A stretch of DNA of 33,353 nt from a bacterium (GCA_020852295.1 JADZBC010000009.1:350435-383787); one strand, 5' to 3'. Counted from the stretch's first letter, positions 11,365 to 20,193 are shown. The notes: generated from the sequence alone by a model not told the origin. Translations and numbers: made by a program.

Positions 11365-11841
11365 ATGCCACGAAAGAAGACAAAATCTCTCAAGCGTGTT
11401 TTGCCAGCTGACTCTCGATACCAGAGCGTCATGGTAACTCGCATGATCAACAAAGTTATGAAGAGCGGCAAGAAGCGCCTCGCTGAGCGACACGTTTACA
11501 GTGCACTCGAGCTGGTAGCTACCAAGACCAAGAAGGACGCTCTCGAAGTTTTTGAGACTGCTATCAAAAATGTTTCTCCTCAAGTGCAGGTTCGCAGTAA
11601 GCGCATCGGTGGTACTAACTACCAGGTACCTATGCCAGTTGCACCAGACCGCAAAGTGCACTTTGCCATGACCTGGATGCTCGACATTGCCCACAACAAG
11701 AAGGGTAAGCCATTTGACGAGAAGCTAGCCAATGAGCTCCTTGATGCCTACAACAACACCGGCGATGCTATCAAGAAGAAGGTAGACACTCACGCCGCGG
11801 CCGAAGCCAACAAGGCATTTGCCCACTTCGCACGCTACTAG
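11365..11841 (+). CDS. rpsG: 30S ribosomal protein uS7
   Basis: 158 residues, normal size. Assembly initiator of the 30S head, binding 16S rRNA near the E site. The N-terminal MPRKKTKSLKRVLPADSRYQS, followed by RMINKVMKSGKKRLAERHVYSAL and the VQVRSKRIGGTNYQVPMPV beta-hairpin region, are family hallmarks. Starts 1 bp after the rpsL stop. The unit ends at a strong intrinsic terminator 15 bp downstream, so rpsL-rpsG is not obviously continuous with fusA. In the usual str operon fusA would follow directly. Here two membrane-linked genes and a zinc-ribbon gene intervene. Confidence 0.97.
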   Translation: MPRKKTKSLKRVLPADSRYQSVMVTRMINKVMKSGKKRLAERHVYSALELVATKTKKDALEVFETAIKNVSPQVQVRSKRIGGTNYQVPMPVAPDRKVHFAMTWMLDIAHNKKGKPFDEKLANELLDAYNNTGDAIKKKVDTHAAAEANKAFAHFARY

Positions 11842-11855
11842 GTCACAGAAAACCT

Positions 11856-11888
11856 ACTAAAAACACCCCGTTGAGGGGTGTTTTTAGT
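11856..11888 (+). terminator. Intrinsic terminator after rpsG
   Basis: Perfect 14-bp stem: ACTAAAAACACCCC (11856-11869), loop GTTGA, GGGGTGTTTTTAGT (11875-11888). The right arm contains a T5 run. The A/T-symmetric arms could also terminate minus-strand transcription. Confidence 0.9.
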
Positions 11889-11934
11889 TAGGGGCCTATA
11901 GCACGATAGTTCTCATACAAATAGCGCAAGCGCT

Positions 11935-11963
11935 TTGGATTGTAGTGCCAAGCTTGATACAAT
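11935..11963 (+). promoter_or_regulatory. Promoter of the membrane protein/Clp-like ATPase pair
   Basis: TTGGAT (11935-11940), exactly 17 bp, TACAAT (11958-11963). Predicted start at about 11970-11972 coincides with the ATG at 11972, so the transcript should be leaderless. Confidence 0.7.
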
Positions 11964-11971
11964 AATACATT

Positions 11972-12334
11972 ATGGTTCTGTTTAGCTTCTTCACCTGGTG
12001 GTACGGCTCGGGGTGGGCTCAGGTGCCGCGCGAAATTCGCCGGCGAGTCAACTTTATCCTACAATTCTTCTCACTCAAGATTATTCTTCGTACCCTGTTT
12101 GCGCCCTGGAAGCGTGACATTGCTTACGCTCGCTCAACAGCTCTGGAGGATCGGTTTCAGGCATTGATTGGCAATCTTGTATCGCGCTTTATAGGCTTCA
12201 TTATTAGGGTGATCTTTATGTTTACCGCGGTTTTGGCCATCATTTTTACAGTCGTCTTTGGGGTGCTCTTAATGATTGTTTGGCCAGCACTACCGTTTAG
12301 CCCAATCCTCTTTCTCTACTGGGGGCTACTATGA
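11972..12334 (+). CDS. Small integral membrane protein, partner of the Clp-like ATPase
   Basis: 120 residues. A hydrophobic N-terminus (VLFSFFTWWYGSGW) is followed by a basic amphipathic stretch, then a long hydrophobic C-terminal half (about residues 72-118: FIGFIIRVIFMFTAVLAIIF and following) forming two TM helices. The family is not recognised. No SD precedes the ATG, and a good -10 box 8 nt upstream implies leaderless translation. The stop TGA overlaps the ATG of the AAA+ ATPase gene (ATGA, 12331-12334), so the two products are probably made together. Since the ATPase also has N-terminal membrane helices, a physical complex is a reasonable inference, but nothing in the sequence proves it. 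Confidence 0.75.
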   Translation: MVLFSFFTWWYGSGWAQVPREIRRRVNFILQFFSLKIILRTLFAPWKRDIAYARSTALEDRFQALIGNLVSRFIGFIIRVIFMFTAVLAIIFTVVFGVLLMIVWPALPFSPILFLYWGLL

Positions 12335-14760
12335 ACGGCAAGACCTTTACGTATTCGCGCAATATCCGTACTCAGAAGGCAACAATTGTTCGGTTGTTTA
12401 GCAAGCCAATCGTAACACTGCTGAAATTTGCTTCGGTTGTGTTTTTAGTTGCTGGTGTCGCAATGTTGATTATCGGCATGAAGGTTGGTTATGTGCTTTT
12501 CGCTCCGGCAATTTGGGCCTTCATGTTCTTGCTCTGGCACCAGTGGGATCTCGTCGATTTGGACGCCGGAAATCCGGTCGCCTCTGCTAGTACGCGCCTT
12601 GAAGAGCTATTGAGTGCCGATATTGTGAACCGCATTGGTAAGGCCGACACCTCGCTCCATCTTTGGGAAGCGATTCGTGATCACTGGCAGGCCCGCTTTT
12701 TTGTAAATCGTTTTCTAATCCCGACCGAAGTGATCGAGCAAGGGCTACAGGCGAATCCGGTCGATGTCGAGGTGGTGTATGCCAAGGCCTTCGAGCTGGC
12801 CGCCCAGACTTCCCAGGATCACATGACGGCTGGCTCCATCACTGCTGCACTCCTATTGACCTGTCCCTATTTTGAAGCTGGGTTCGCTCGCATGAAGATC
12901 AGTACCGATGATCTGACGAGTGGACTATATTGGCAGCGACAAATCATAGATCGATATTTCAAGCGCAAGGAGCGTAATCTATTTGGTGGCTTAGCACGTG
13001 ACTGGGCCAACGGTTATACGCCGGTACTCGATAAGTTTGGTGAGAATATTAGCAAGTCAATTGAGGCCGGTTACTCAATGTTTAGCGATGAAACCCGTGA
13101 GGATGTCATTACTCAAATGATTCAAATCATTAGCCGACCAAGCCGCAATGGTGTCGCTCTGGTTGCACCAGTTGGCTCGGGCAAGTCCTCGCTGGTGTAT
13201 GCATTAGCCGAGACAATGCTCAAAGGCGACGATAAGGCTGGTGGATTGGCATATCTGCAGGTGGTCAAGCTTGATGCCAATCGAATCACATCGACAATCG
13301 GCCAGGGTCTATCGATCGAACGACTGATGGAAGAAATCTTCTACGATGCACTACACGCCCAAAACATCATACTTTTCCTTGATGAGGCTCAGCTGTTTAT
13401 GGAGACGGCGCCAGGCTCGATTGATATTAGTCACATTATCATGCAGGTCCTTGAACAAACTCGTATGCCAATTATCTTGGCATTATCGCCAGAAGACTGG
13501 CATAAGTTCAGTATCACCAAGTCGGCTCTCCTTGCCCAGCTAACCAAGATTGACCTGCCGGAGCTCAATGAAAGCCAGGTGGCTCGTATTCTCGAGGACA
13601 TCGCTTTACCGCTCGAGTCTCGAGCCCAGACAATGATCACGTACTCGGCCATTAAAGAAACCTACGCCATGGCCAGCCGCTATGTGACTGACAAAGCATT
13701 TCCAGCTAAGGGCATTGACGTCTTGCAGGACGCGCTCAACTATCCTGATCAAGGTATTATTACGGAGAATTCCGTAAAAATGGCGGTCGAAAAAACAACC
13801 GGCGCGAAAGTCACCCAGGCCTCACAGGTTGAACGGGGCGAGCTACTCAATCTCGAAGAACTCATTCATCGCCGCATGATCAATCAGTTTCATGCCGTCA
13901 AGACGGTTTCGGAGGCGCTCCGTCGATCACGAGCCGGCGTGCGGGATCCGAAGCGTCCAGTTGGGAGCTTTCTCTTTTTGGGTCCGACTGGTGTTGGTAA
14001 GACCGAGTTGGCGCGATCATTGGCTGCAACTTACTTTAGCGGTGAGGAGAGTATGATTCGACTCGACATGAGTGAGTACCAGCTAGCAACCGATGTGGCA
14101 CGAATTCTTGAAGCGACCACCGATAGTTCGGTTGGCAGTACCTTCTTGCGCGACGTGGCGACTAAGCCATTCTCGGTCGTACTGCTCGATGAGATCGAGA
14201 AGGCACATCCCGATATTCTCAACCTGCTGCTGCAGATGCTTGATGAAGGTACCTTGACCGATACGAGTGGCCGTGTTGTGTCGTTTAAAGAAGCGATCAT
14301 TATTGTGACTTCAAATGCGGGTGCGGATGAGATTCGCCGCCGTATCGAAGCTGGTCAGCAGCTCGAAGCCTTTGAGGATGAGTTTGTCGATCAGCTGATC
14401 AACGCCAAGATATTCAAGCCAGAGCTCATGAACCGGTTTGACGATATCGTGCTCTTCCGGCCGCTGAAGCCGGATGAGCTGATGCAAGTCGTACAGATCA
14501 TGGTGGGCAATCTCAATAAAACGCTTTCGGCACAAAATATCAGCGTCGAGCTAACAGCTGACGCGCTGCAGATGATCGTACAGGTAGGCTACGACCCACG
14601 TCTGGGTGCTCGGCCGATGCGTCGGGCCCTGCAGAAATATGTCGAAAACACCTTGAGTCGCAAGATTTTGACGGGCGAAGCTCAGCCTGGTGCACGCCTA
14701 ACACTTTCGGCTGCCGATCTGCAGTCGGGTAGCGGTGCAGATAGTGACTCGGGCTACTAA
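12331..14760 (+). CDS. Membrane-anchored Clp/HSP100-like double AAA+ ATPase
   Basis: 809 residues. Two hydrophobic segments (about 29-50 and 53-70) precede a helical region. AAA+ domain 1 has Walker A APVGSGKS (279-286) and Walker B IILFLDEAQ (346-354). AAA+ domain 2 has Walker A GPTGVGKT (551-558), Walker B VVLLDEIEKAHP (616-627), sensor-1 region VTSNAG (659-664), arginine finger ELMNRF (R702) and sensor-2 GARPMRR (759-765). Domain 2 is clearly of the ClpA/B/C type. Oddities: the N-terminal membrane anchor, no coiled-coil M domain, no GYVGYE-like pore loop in domain 2 (the equivalent stretch reads TTDSSVGSTF), no ERRF-type arginine finger in domain 1, and no xGF/IGL ClpP-docking loop. It may remodel membrane-associated substrates rather than feed ClpP. 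Its start overlaps the upstream membrane protein gene by 4 nt. Confidence 0.88.
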   Translation: MNGKTFTYSRNIRTQKATIVRLFSKPIVTLLKFASVVFLVAGVAMLIIGMKVGYVLFAPAIWAFMFLLWHQWDLVDLDAGNPVASASTRLEELLSADIVNRIGKADTSLHLWEAIRDHWQARFFVNRFLIPTEVIEQGLQANPVDVEVVYAKAFELAAQTSQDHMTAGSITAALLLTCPYFEAGFARMKISTDDLTSGLYWQRQIIDRYFKRKERNLFGGLARDWANGYTPVLDKFGENISKSIEAGYSMFSDETREDVITQMIQIISRPSRNGVALVAPVGSGKSSLVYALAETMLKGDDKAGGLAYLQVVKLDANRITSTIGQGLSIERLMEEIFYDALHAQNIILFLDEAQLFMETAPGSIDISHIIMQVLEQTRMPIILALSPEDWHKFSITKSALLAQLTKIDLPELNESQVARILEDIALPLESRAQTMITYSAIKETYAMASRYVTDKAFPAKGIDVLQDALNYPDQGIITENSVKMAVEKTTGAKVTQASQVERGELLNLEELIHRRMINQFHAVKTVSEALRRSRAGVRDPKRPVGSFLFLGPTGVGKTELARSLAATYFSGEESMIRLDMSEYQLATDVARILEATTDSSVGSTFLRDVATKPFSVVLLDEIEKAHPDILNLLLQMLDEGTLTDTSGRVVSFKEAIIIVTSNAGADEIRRRIEAGQQLEAFEDEFVDQLINAKIFKPELMNRFDDIVLFRPLKPDELMQVVQIMVGNLNKTLSAQNISVELTADALQMIVQVGYDPRLGARPMRRALQKYVENTLSRKILTGEAQPGARLTLSAADLQSGSGADSDSGY

Positions 14761-14773
14761 GTATAAAGTACTT

Positions 14774-14811
14774 GAGCCCCCAACCGATCAACACTGATCA
14801 GCTGGAGGCTC
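14774..14811 (-). terminator. Convergent terminator hairpin
   Basis: Imperfect hairpin: GAGCC/GGCTC (14774-14778 / 14807-14811), CCA/TGG and GATCA/TGATC (14786-14790 / 14795-14799), loop ACAC. It lies between the plus-strand ATPase gene and the minus-strand zinc-ribbon gene and overlaps the last codons of the latter. No T-run is present on either side. Confidence 0.45.
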
Positions 14812-14982
14812 GTGGGTGTGACGGGGGTGTGGCGCAACGGAGCTGGGGTTTTCTCGTCCGGAGAGCCTGCGGCATTCGGGGCAGAGATCATCGATGACCC
14901 CTTCCTTGCTGCCGCAAACCAGGCAGATGACGCTTCCGAAGATGCGATCAATCATTTCCTGGGCTTCGCGGTAGTAGCTCAT
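14788..14982 (-). CDS. Small zinc-ribbon protein
   Basis: 64 residues starting MSYYREAQEMIDRIFGS. Two CxxC pairs (CLVC about residues 20-23 and CPEC about 34-37) 10 residues apart form a likely zinc knuckle. The C-terminal part is Pro/His-rich (SSVAPHPRHTHEPPADQC) and probably disordered. The family is not recognised. The frame is supported by a consensus minus-strand promoter (TTGACA-17-TATAGT) and an SD GAGGGAG (14987-14993) before the ATG. GC content and codon choice are higher and different from the flanking ATPase and fusA genes, suggesting acquisition. It is one of five such GC-rich single-gene units in the 14.7-23.4 kb region. Confidence 0.65.
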   Translation of the reverse strand: MSYYREAQEMIDRIFGSVICLVCGSKEGVIDDLCPECRRLSGRENPSSVAPHPRHTHEPPADQC

Positions 14983-15033
14983 GCATACTCCCTCTGTCAG
15001 GGCTCCAGGCCGGGTGCCTGAAGCGGTTATGCT

Positions 15034-15062
15034 ACTATAGAATAAAAAAGTATACTTGTCAA
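15034..15062 (-). promoter_or_regulatory. Promoter of the zinc-ribbon gene
   Basis: On the minus strand: TTGACA (15062-15057), 17-bp spacer, TATAGT (15039-15034). Predicted start near 15027, leader about 45 nt. Confidence 0.75.
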
Positions 15063-15073
15063 GTATTTATTAC

Positions 15074-15102
15074 TTGATAGATGGGTATTTTTACGTTACA
15101 AT
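15074..15102 (+). promoter_or_regulatory. Promoter of fusA
   Basis: TTGATA (15074-15079), 17-bp spacer, TACAAT (15097-15102). Predicted start near 15109, leader of about 73 nt containing a terminator-like hairpin. It is divergent from the zinc-ribbon promoter, whose -35 is only 11 bp away. Confidence 0.75.
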
Positions 15103-15112
15103 AGTGCCAACA

Positions 15113-15142
15113 AATAAAAGCGCACAGGCGTTTTTATTTTTT
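15113..15142 (+). terminator. Terminator-like attenuator in the fusA leader
   Basis: An 11-bp stem (one G-U): AATAAAAGCGC (15113-15123), loop ACAG, GCGTTTTTATT (15128-15138), followed by TTTT. It begins only a few bases after the predicted fusA transcription start, so it cannot serve an upstream plus-strand gene transcribed from that promoter. It is better read as an attenuator, or as a terminator for read-through from upstream. Confidence 0.65.
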
Positions 15143-15181
15143 GCTAGTTAATTTGTAAGGCTAAAGGGAAAACAAGACATT

Positions 15182-17293
15182 ATGGCACGTGAATATTCAC
15201 TCGAAGATACTCGTAACATCGGTATCATCGCTCACATCGACGCAGGTAAAACGACAGTAACCGAGCGGGTACTTTTTTATACCGGAAAATCGCACAAGAT
15301 CGGTGAGGTTCACGAGGGTGAAGCTACTATGGACTGGATGGAGCAGGAGCGTGAGCGCGGTATAACCATCACCTCGGCGGCCACGACTTGTTTCTGGGCG
15401 GGCAAGCGCATCAACATCATCGATACTCCGGGGCACGTTGATTTCACCGTAGAAGTTGAGCGTAGCCTTCGTGTGCTCGACGGCGGCGTTTGTGTGTTTG
15501 ACGGTGTAGCTGGTGTGGAGCCACAGAGTGAAACGGTTTGGCGCCAGGCCGACAAGTACAATGTGCCACGCATTTGTTTTATTAATAAGATGGACCGCAC
15601 CGGTGCTGACTTCTACAAGGACGTTGAAAGTATTCACGATCGTTTGACCACCAAAGCTGTTCCTGTTCAGTTGCCAATTGGTGCAGAAGATGGCTTCAAG
15701 GGCGTGATTGATCTGATTACCAACAAGGCCATCGTGTACACCGATGATCTTGGTAAAACTTCTGAGTCAGCCGATATCCCAGATGACATGAAAGAAAAAG
15801 CTGAGAAGTACCGCAATGACATGATCGAAAAGATTGCTGAGACTGATGATGCTTTGATTGAGAAGTTTCTCGACGGCCAAGAGATCAGTGAAGACGAGCT
15901 GGTTGCTGCTCTTCGCGCTGCTACTATTGCCGGTAAGATTTATCCTATCTTGACTGGTACCGCCCTCAAAAACAAAGGTGTTCAGCCGTTGCTTGATGCT
16001 GTTGTAGCGTACCTGCCAAGCCCGCTCGATATCGCCGCACCAGTTGGTACCGATCCAAAAGACGGCAGCGAAGAGCCGCTTAAGGTAAGCGATGATGCAC
16101 CATTTGCAGCCTTGGCCTTCAAGATTGCCACCGACCCATTTGTTGGTAAGCTCGCTTTCTTCCGTGTGTACTCTGGTACCCTCAAATCAGGTAGCTATGT
16201 GCTCAACAGCAGCACTGGTGAAAAAGAGCGAATCGGTCGAATCCTACGTATGCACGCCAACCAGCGTGAGGAGGTGTCGGAGGTGTACGCAGGTGAGATC
16301 GCTGCTGCCGTGGGTCTTAAGAACACCATTACTGGAAACACCATGTGTGACCCAGCCCATCCAGTGATCCTAGAATCGATTACCTTCCCAGAACCAGTTA
16401 TCTCAATCGCGATTGAGCCAAAGACCAAGGCCGACCAAGAGAAGATGAGTATTGCACTCTCACGTCTTGCGGAAGAAGACCCAACTTTCCGCGTTCACTC
16501 CGACGAGGACAGCGGCCAGACCATCATCGATGGTATGGGTGAGCTTCACCTCGAAGTGATTGTTGACCGTATGAAGCGTGAGTTTAAAGTAGAAGCCAAC
16601 GTTGGTCGTCCACAGGTGAGCTACCGTGAGACGGTCAAGGGCACCACTCAGGTAGAGGGCAAGTTTGTCCGGCAATCTGGTGGACGCGGTCAGTATGGTC
16701 ACGTCTGGCTAGAGATTAGCCCGCTCGAGCAAGATCCTGAAGCAACCGAGCACAAGAACCTCGAGTTTGAAAACGCCATCGTCGGTGGTGTGGTACCAAA
16801 AGAGTACATCAACCCAGTTGAGCAGGGCGTTAAAGAAGCTATGGCTAATGGTGTTTTGGCCGGTTATCCAGTTGTTGACCTGCACGTTAAGCTCTACGAT
16901 GGTAGCTATCACGAAGTCGACTCCTCAGAAATGGCCTTTAAGATCGCCGGAAGCATGGCGCTGCAAGAGGGCGTGAAGAAAGCCAATCCAGTTATTCTCG
17001 AACCAATCATGAAGGTGGAGGTTGTAACCCCAGAAGACTTTATGGGTGATGTGATTGGTGATATCAACTCAAAGCGTGGTCGTGTCGAGCAGATGACGGA
17101 CCGCAGTGGTGCCAAGGTAGTTGATGCGTTTGTACCGCTCGCCGAGATGTTTGGTTACGCCACAAGCCTGCGATCAATGACCCAAGGTCGTGCCAGCTAC
17201 TCAATGGAGTTTGATCACTACGCCGATGTACCGCACAATGTTGCGGAAGAATTGATGGGCAAGTACAACGCCGCACGGGCCGAAGGCCGCTAG
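15182..17293 (+). CDS. fusA: Elongation factor G
   Basis: 703 residues, full length. Translocase GTPase of the ribosome. G1 AHIDAGKT (17-24), G2 region RGITITSA (59-66), G3 DTPGHVDF (81-88) and G4 NKMD (135-138) are intact. Domains II-V follow, including the domain IV segment [21 protein letters not shown] 15182 is preceded by AAAGGGA (15164-15170), a moderate SD. It is monocistronic as far as the sequence shows: own promoter, leader attenuator, and an intrinsic terminator 25 bp after the stop. In most bacteria it lies between rpsG and tuf in one operon. Here it is separated from both by unrelated genes. Confidence 0.98.
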   Translation: MAREYSLEDTRNIGIIAHIDAGKTTVTERVLFYTGKSHKIGEVHEGEATMDWMEQERERGITITSAATTCFWAGKRINIIDTPGHVDFTVEVERSLRVLDGGVCVFDGVAGVEPQSETVWRQADKYNVPRICFINKMDRTGADFYKDVESIHDRLTTKAVPVQLPIGAEDGFKGVIDLITNKAIVYTDDLGKTSESADIPDDMKEKAEKYRNDMIEKIAETDDALIEKFLDGQEISEDELVAALRAATIAGKIYPILTGTALKNKGVQPLLDAVVAYLPSPLDIAAPVGTDPKDGSEEPLKVSDDAPFAALAFKIATDPFVGKLAFFRVYSGTLKSGSYVLNSSTGEKERIGRILRMHANQREEVSEVYAGEIAAAVGLKNTITGNTMCDPAHPVILESITFPEPVISIAIEPKTKADQEKMSIALSRLAEEDPTFRVHSDEDSGQTIIDGMGELHLEVIVDRMKREFKVEANVGRPQVSYRETVKGTTQVEGKFVRQSGGRGQYGHVWLEISPLEQDPEATEHKNLEFENAIVGGVVPKEYINPVEQGVKEAMANGVLAGYPVVDLHVKLYDGSYHEVDSSEMAFKIAGSMALQEGVKKANPVILEPIMKVEVVTPEDFMGDVIGDINSKRGRVEQMTDRSGAKVVDAFVPLAEMFGYATSLRSMTQGRASYSMEFDHYADVPHNVAEELMGKYNAARAEGR

Positions 17294-17318
17294 CCGATAG
17301 TCCGGACGTAGCCTTGCA

Positions 17319-17347
17319 AAAAGCACCCTCTTCATGGGGGTGCTTTT
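17319..17347 (+). terminator. Intrinsic terminator after fusA
   Basis: AAAAGCACCC (17319-17328), loop of 9 nt, GGGTGCTTTT (17338-17347). Perfect 10-bp stem ending in T4. Confidence 0.88.
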
Positions 17348-17352
17348 GATTA

Positions 17353-17381
17353 TTGCAAAATAAGTACAAATGTGTTACTAT
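17353..17381 (+). promoter_or_regulatory. Promoter of the two-TM protein gene
   Basis: TTGCAA (17353-17358), 17-bp spacer, TACTAT (17376-17381). Starts 5 bp after the fusA terminator. The leader of about 40 nt contains a small hairpin, CGGAC/GTCCG (17393-17405). Confidence 0.7.
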
Positions 17382-17430
17382 TATATTACCCCCGGACGCC
17401 GTCCGGACCAATTGGCCCAGGAGGCTTCCC

Positions 17431-17733
17431 GTGTCCCTTCCCAAGATTCACCGCCGATTCGGTGGCATCCAGTACATCGCCGGCTCGGTGCTGTGCGGCC
17501 TGATGGCGATCTTCTTCGCCTGGCAGGCCTACCGGCCCTTCGGTTACACCGAACAGCCGGGTGATCCGAACTACCTGACGCTTGAGGTCAAGGTGGGGTT
17601 CTTCGTCCTCACCATGCTCATCGCCATCGGCTTCGGCTTCGCTGCCATCTGGCTCAACTCGATGCGCCGCGATCGACGCATCCACCACGGTCCCCAGATC
17701 AACCGACTCGTTCGGTCGAACTGCCGGGACTGA
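17431..17733 (+). CDS. Two-TM membrane protein, unknown function
   Basis: 100 residues from a GTG at 17431. The start is set by AGGAGG (17419-17424) 6 nt upstream; an in-frame extension to 17353 would run through the promoter. The N-terminus is basic (MSLPKIHRRFGG), TM1 is about residues 13-30 (IQYIAGSVLCGLMAIFFAW), TM2 about 57-76 (VGFFVLTMLIAIGFGFAAIW), and the tail is Arg-rich (SMRRDRRIHH). No family is recognised. It is distinctly GC-rich (39 of 60 bases G/C in 17461-17520), lying between fusA and tuf whose GC is near 50%. It has its own promoter and its own terminator hairpin. A horizontally acquired single-gene insertion is likely. Confidence 0.7.
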   Translation: MSLPKIHRRFGGIQYIAGSVLCGLMAIFFAWQAYRPFGYTEQPGDPNYLTLEVKVGFFVLTMLIAIGFGFAAIWLNSMRRDRRIHHGPQINRLVRSNCRD

Positions 17734-17768
17734 CGCTCTCACCCGCTGGGGAACCGGGTGACGACAGC

Positions 17769-17796
17769 AGGGTGGGGTCCCTCGGGACCCCACCCT
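17769..17796 (+). terminator. GC-rich hairpin after the two-TM gene
   Basis: Arms AGGGTGGGGTCCC (17769-17781) and GGGACCCCACCCT (17784-17796) form a stem of 12-13 bp with a tiny loop. A pyrimidine-rich CTCTTTCTT follows 6 nt later, with no clean T-run. Confidence 0.75.
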
Positions 17797-17822
17797 CGCC
17801 GCTCTTTCTTACTAAAAAAGTC

Positions 17823-17851
17823 TTTACATTTTCACTATCACCACCTATAAT
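17823..17851 (+). promoter_or_regulatory. Promoter of tuf-rpsJ
   Basis: TTTACA (17823-17828), 17-bp spacer, perfect TATAAT (17846-17851). Predicted start near 17858, leader about 80 nt. The leader can fold CCAG (17865-17868) with CTGG (17898-17901) and a T6 run with an A7 run in between. Confidence 0.82.
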
Positions 17852-17939
17852 TTAGTAGTCAAATCCAGGCGCTTTTTTAATGTTCATCAAAAAAAGTCTG
17901 GGCAATCATTAAAACTTAATTAGACAACAAGGAGAATCC

Positions 17940-19118
<1,179 letters not shown>

Positions 19119-19149
19119 CATACCAACCTAACTAGAAGCACCTTACATC

Positions 19150-19470
19150 ATGTCAGAAGCACCTACCAAACAACGCATCCGAATCCGCCTCAAGGCGTAT
19201 GACAGCAAGATCATTGACCAGTCTGCCAAGCAGATCATCGATACGGCTATCCGTACCGGTGCCAATGTAGCAGGTCCGATCCCACTGCCAACCGAGAAAA
19301 ACAAGTTCACGGTTCTCACGAGCCCACATGTTTACAAGGACGCCCGTGAGCAGTTCGAAATGCGTACCCACAAGCGGTTGATTGATATCACGGAGCCGAC
19401 ACCTAAGACGGTGGACGCCCTGATGAACCTCAGCTTGCCAGCTGGTGTCGACATCGAAATCAAGATGTAA
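19150..19470 (+). CDS. rpsJ: 30S ribosomal protein uS10
   Basis: 106 residues, normal. Head protein of the 30S subunit. Hallmarks are [48 protein letters not shown] and [31 protein letters not shown]. It lies 31 bp after tuf, so tuf-rpsJ form one unit closed by an intrinsic terminator. In the canonical arrangement rpsJ leads directly into rplC. Here the two are 4.7 kb apart with several unrelated genes between them. The rplC unit has its own promoter. Confidence 0.98.
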   Translation: MSEAPTKQRIRIRLKAYDSKIIDQSAKQIIDTAIRTGANVAGPIPLPTEKNKFTVLTSPHVYKDAREQFEMRTHKRLIDITEPTPKTVDALMNLSLPAGVDIEIKM

Positions 19471-19472
19471 GT

Positions 19473-19502
19473 CTAAAAACTCCCCGAAAGGGGAGTTTTT
19501 AG
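19473..19502 (+). terminator. Intrinsic terminator after rpsJ
   Basis: CTAAAAACTCCCC (19473-19485), GAAA tetraloop, GGGGAGTTTTTAG (19490-19502). Perfect 13-bp stem with a GNRA loop. The A/T symmetry makes it bidirectional, and it overlaps the 3' end of the minus-strand gene at 19499. Confidence 0.92.
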
Positions 19503-19726
19503 TTGTCCGTGAAGGGTTTGGGGCAAACCTTGCTGAGCTCTAGTGAGCCTTCGTTTTGTTTTAAGCATGATTGATAATCTAGATATTTCTGCTTGAAGTT
19601 GTTTGGCAGCAGAAAGATGGCATTGATGAGGGTGGCGATTAGCAGTAATACTGCTTGTGCGCCGAGTATCAAAAAGAACGTGTGACGATACTGATCGCGC
19701 TTGGAGCGGAGTTTTTGCATAACCAT
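19499..19726 (-). CDS. Small single-TM protein, unknown
   Basis: 75 residues, MVMQKLRSKRDQYRH at the N-terminus, then one strongly hydrophobic helix (about residues 17-40, TFFLILGAQAVLLLIATLIN), then a charged C-terminus with two Cys. Probably N-in with the basic N-terminus cytoplasmic. No family recognised. An in-frame ATG at 19720 is an alternative start. AT-rich -10-like hexamers (TATTAT, TACTAT) lie 6-17 nt upstream and no SD is visible, so it may be leaderless. It is divergent from the SemiSWEET-like gene with only 20 bp between start codons, and its 3' end uses the bidirectional rpsJ terminator. Confidence 0.55.
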   Translation of the reverse strand: MVMQKLRSKRDQYRHTFFLILGAQAVLLLIATLINAIFLLPNNFKQKYLDYQSCLKQNEGSLELSKVCPKPFTDN

Positions 19727-19730
19727 AGTT

Positions 19731-19736
19731 TATAAT
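19731..19736 (+). promoter_or_regulatory. -10 box of the SemiSWEET-like gene
   Basis: Perfect TATAAT (19731-19736), 10 nt before the ATG at 19747, predicting an almost leaderless mRNA. The -35 is not convincing (TTGGAG at 19701 is too far). The same AT-rich 20 bp must also serve the divergent gene at 19726. Confidence 0.5.
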
Positions 19737-19746
19737 AATAGTACTT

Positions 19747-20193
19747 ATGGTAGCAAAACAACGAAAAGCAAGATCCTTACTCATTCGCGAAAAACGCGCA
19801 ATTGATCACATGATGGTTGGCGTTTCATTTATTTCACCGCTGACCGCTCTGCCGCAAGTCTATGAGATATTTGTAAATCAACGTGCGTCAGGTGTCTCGC
19901 TTGTTTCGTGGTGTCTGTATCTTACATTGGGAGTTGTATCACTTCTATACGGGCTCGTTCATAAGCTTCGTCCGATTATTACGACTCAACTTTTGTGGTC
20001 GATTATGGATATTTTAATCATTGTCGGCATAATTATGTACGGCTCTGGCAAGAAGATTTCTTTGGGTTACGATCAGCTTCTATTGGTCAATAATACCGGA
20101 AAAGCCATGGCGGCGTTAAGCTTGATTTTGCTTTTACCGGCAGCTTATTACGGCTATAGGGCATACATGCCTCAGCGCAATATGACCAGATAG
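19747..20193 (+). CDS. SemiSWEET/PQ-loop family membrane transporter
   Basis: 148 residues. A basic N-terminus is followed by three to four hydrophobic segments. The stretch SPLTALPQVYEIFVNQRASG then VSLVSW (about residues 30-55) is the PQ-loop/MtN3 signature: Pro-Gln at the end of TM1, then a loop ending in a conserved SGVSLxSW-type entry to TM2. Three-TM half-transporters (SemiSWEETs) dimerise and carry sugars. Substrate is not determinable here. The protein is longer than minimal SemiSWEETs (about 90 residues) because of the basic N-terminus and an extra C-terminal hydrophobic helix. No SD is present, with TATAAT 10 nt before the ATG. The stop is followed by a 15-bp hairpin. Confidence 0.75.
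   Translation: MVAKQRKARSLLIREKRAIDHMMVGVSFISPLTALPQVYEIFVNQRASGVSLVSWCLYLTLGVVSLLYGLVHKLRPIITTQLLWSIMDILIIVGIIMYGSGKKISLGYDQLLLVNNTGKAMAALSLILLLPAAYYGYRAYMPQRNMTR

Noticed and set aside
14812-15021. Plus-strand frame of 69 codons opposite the zinc-ribbon gene
   Set aside because: No promoter or SD on this strand; the opposite frame has a consensus promoter, an SD and CxxC pairs.
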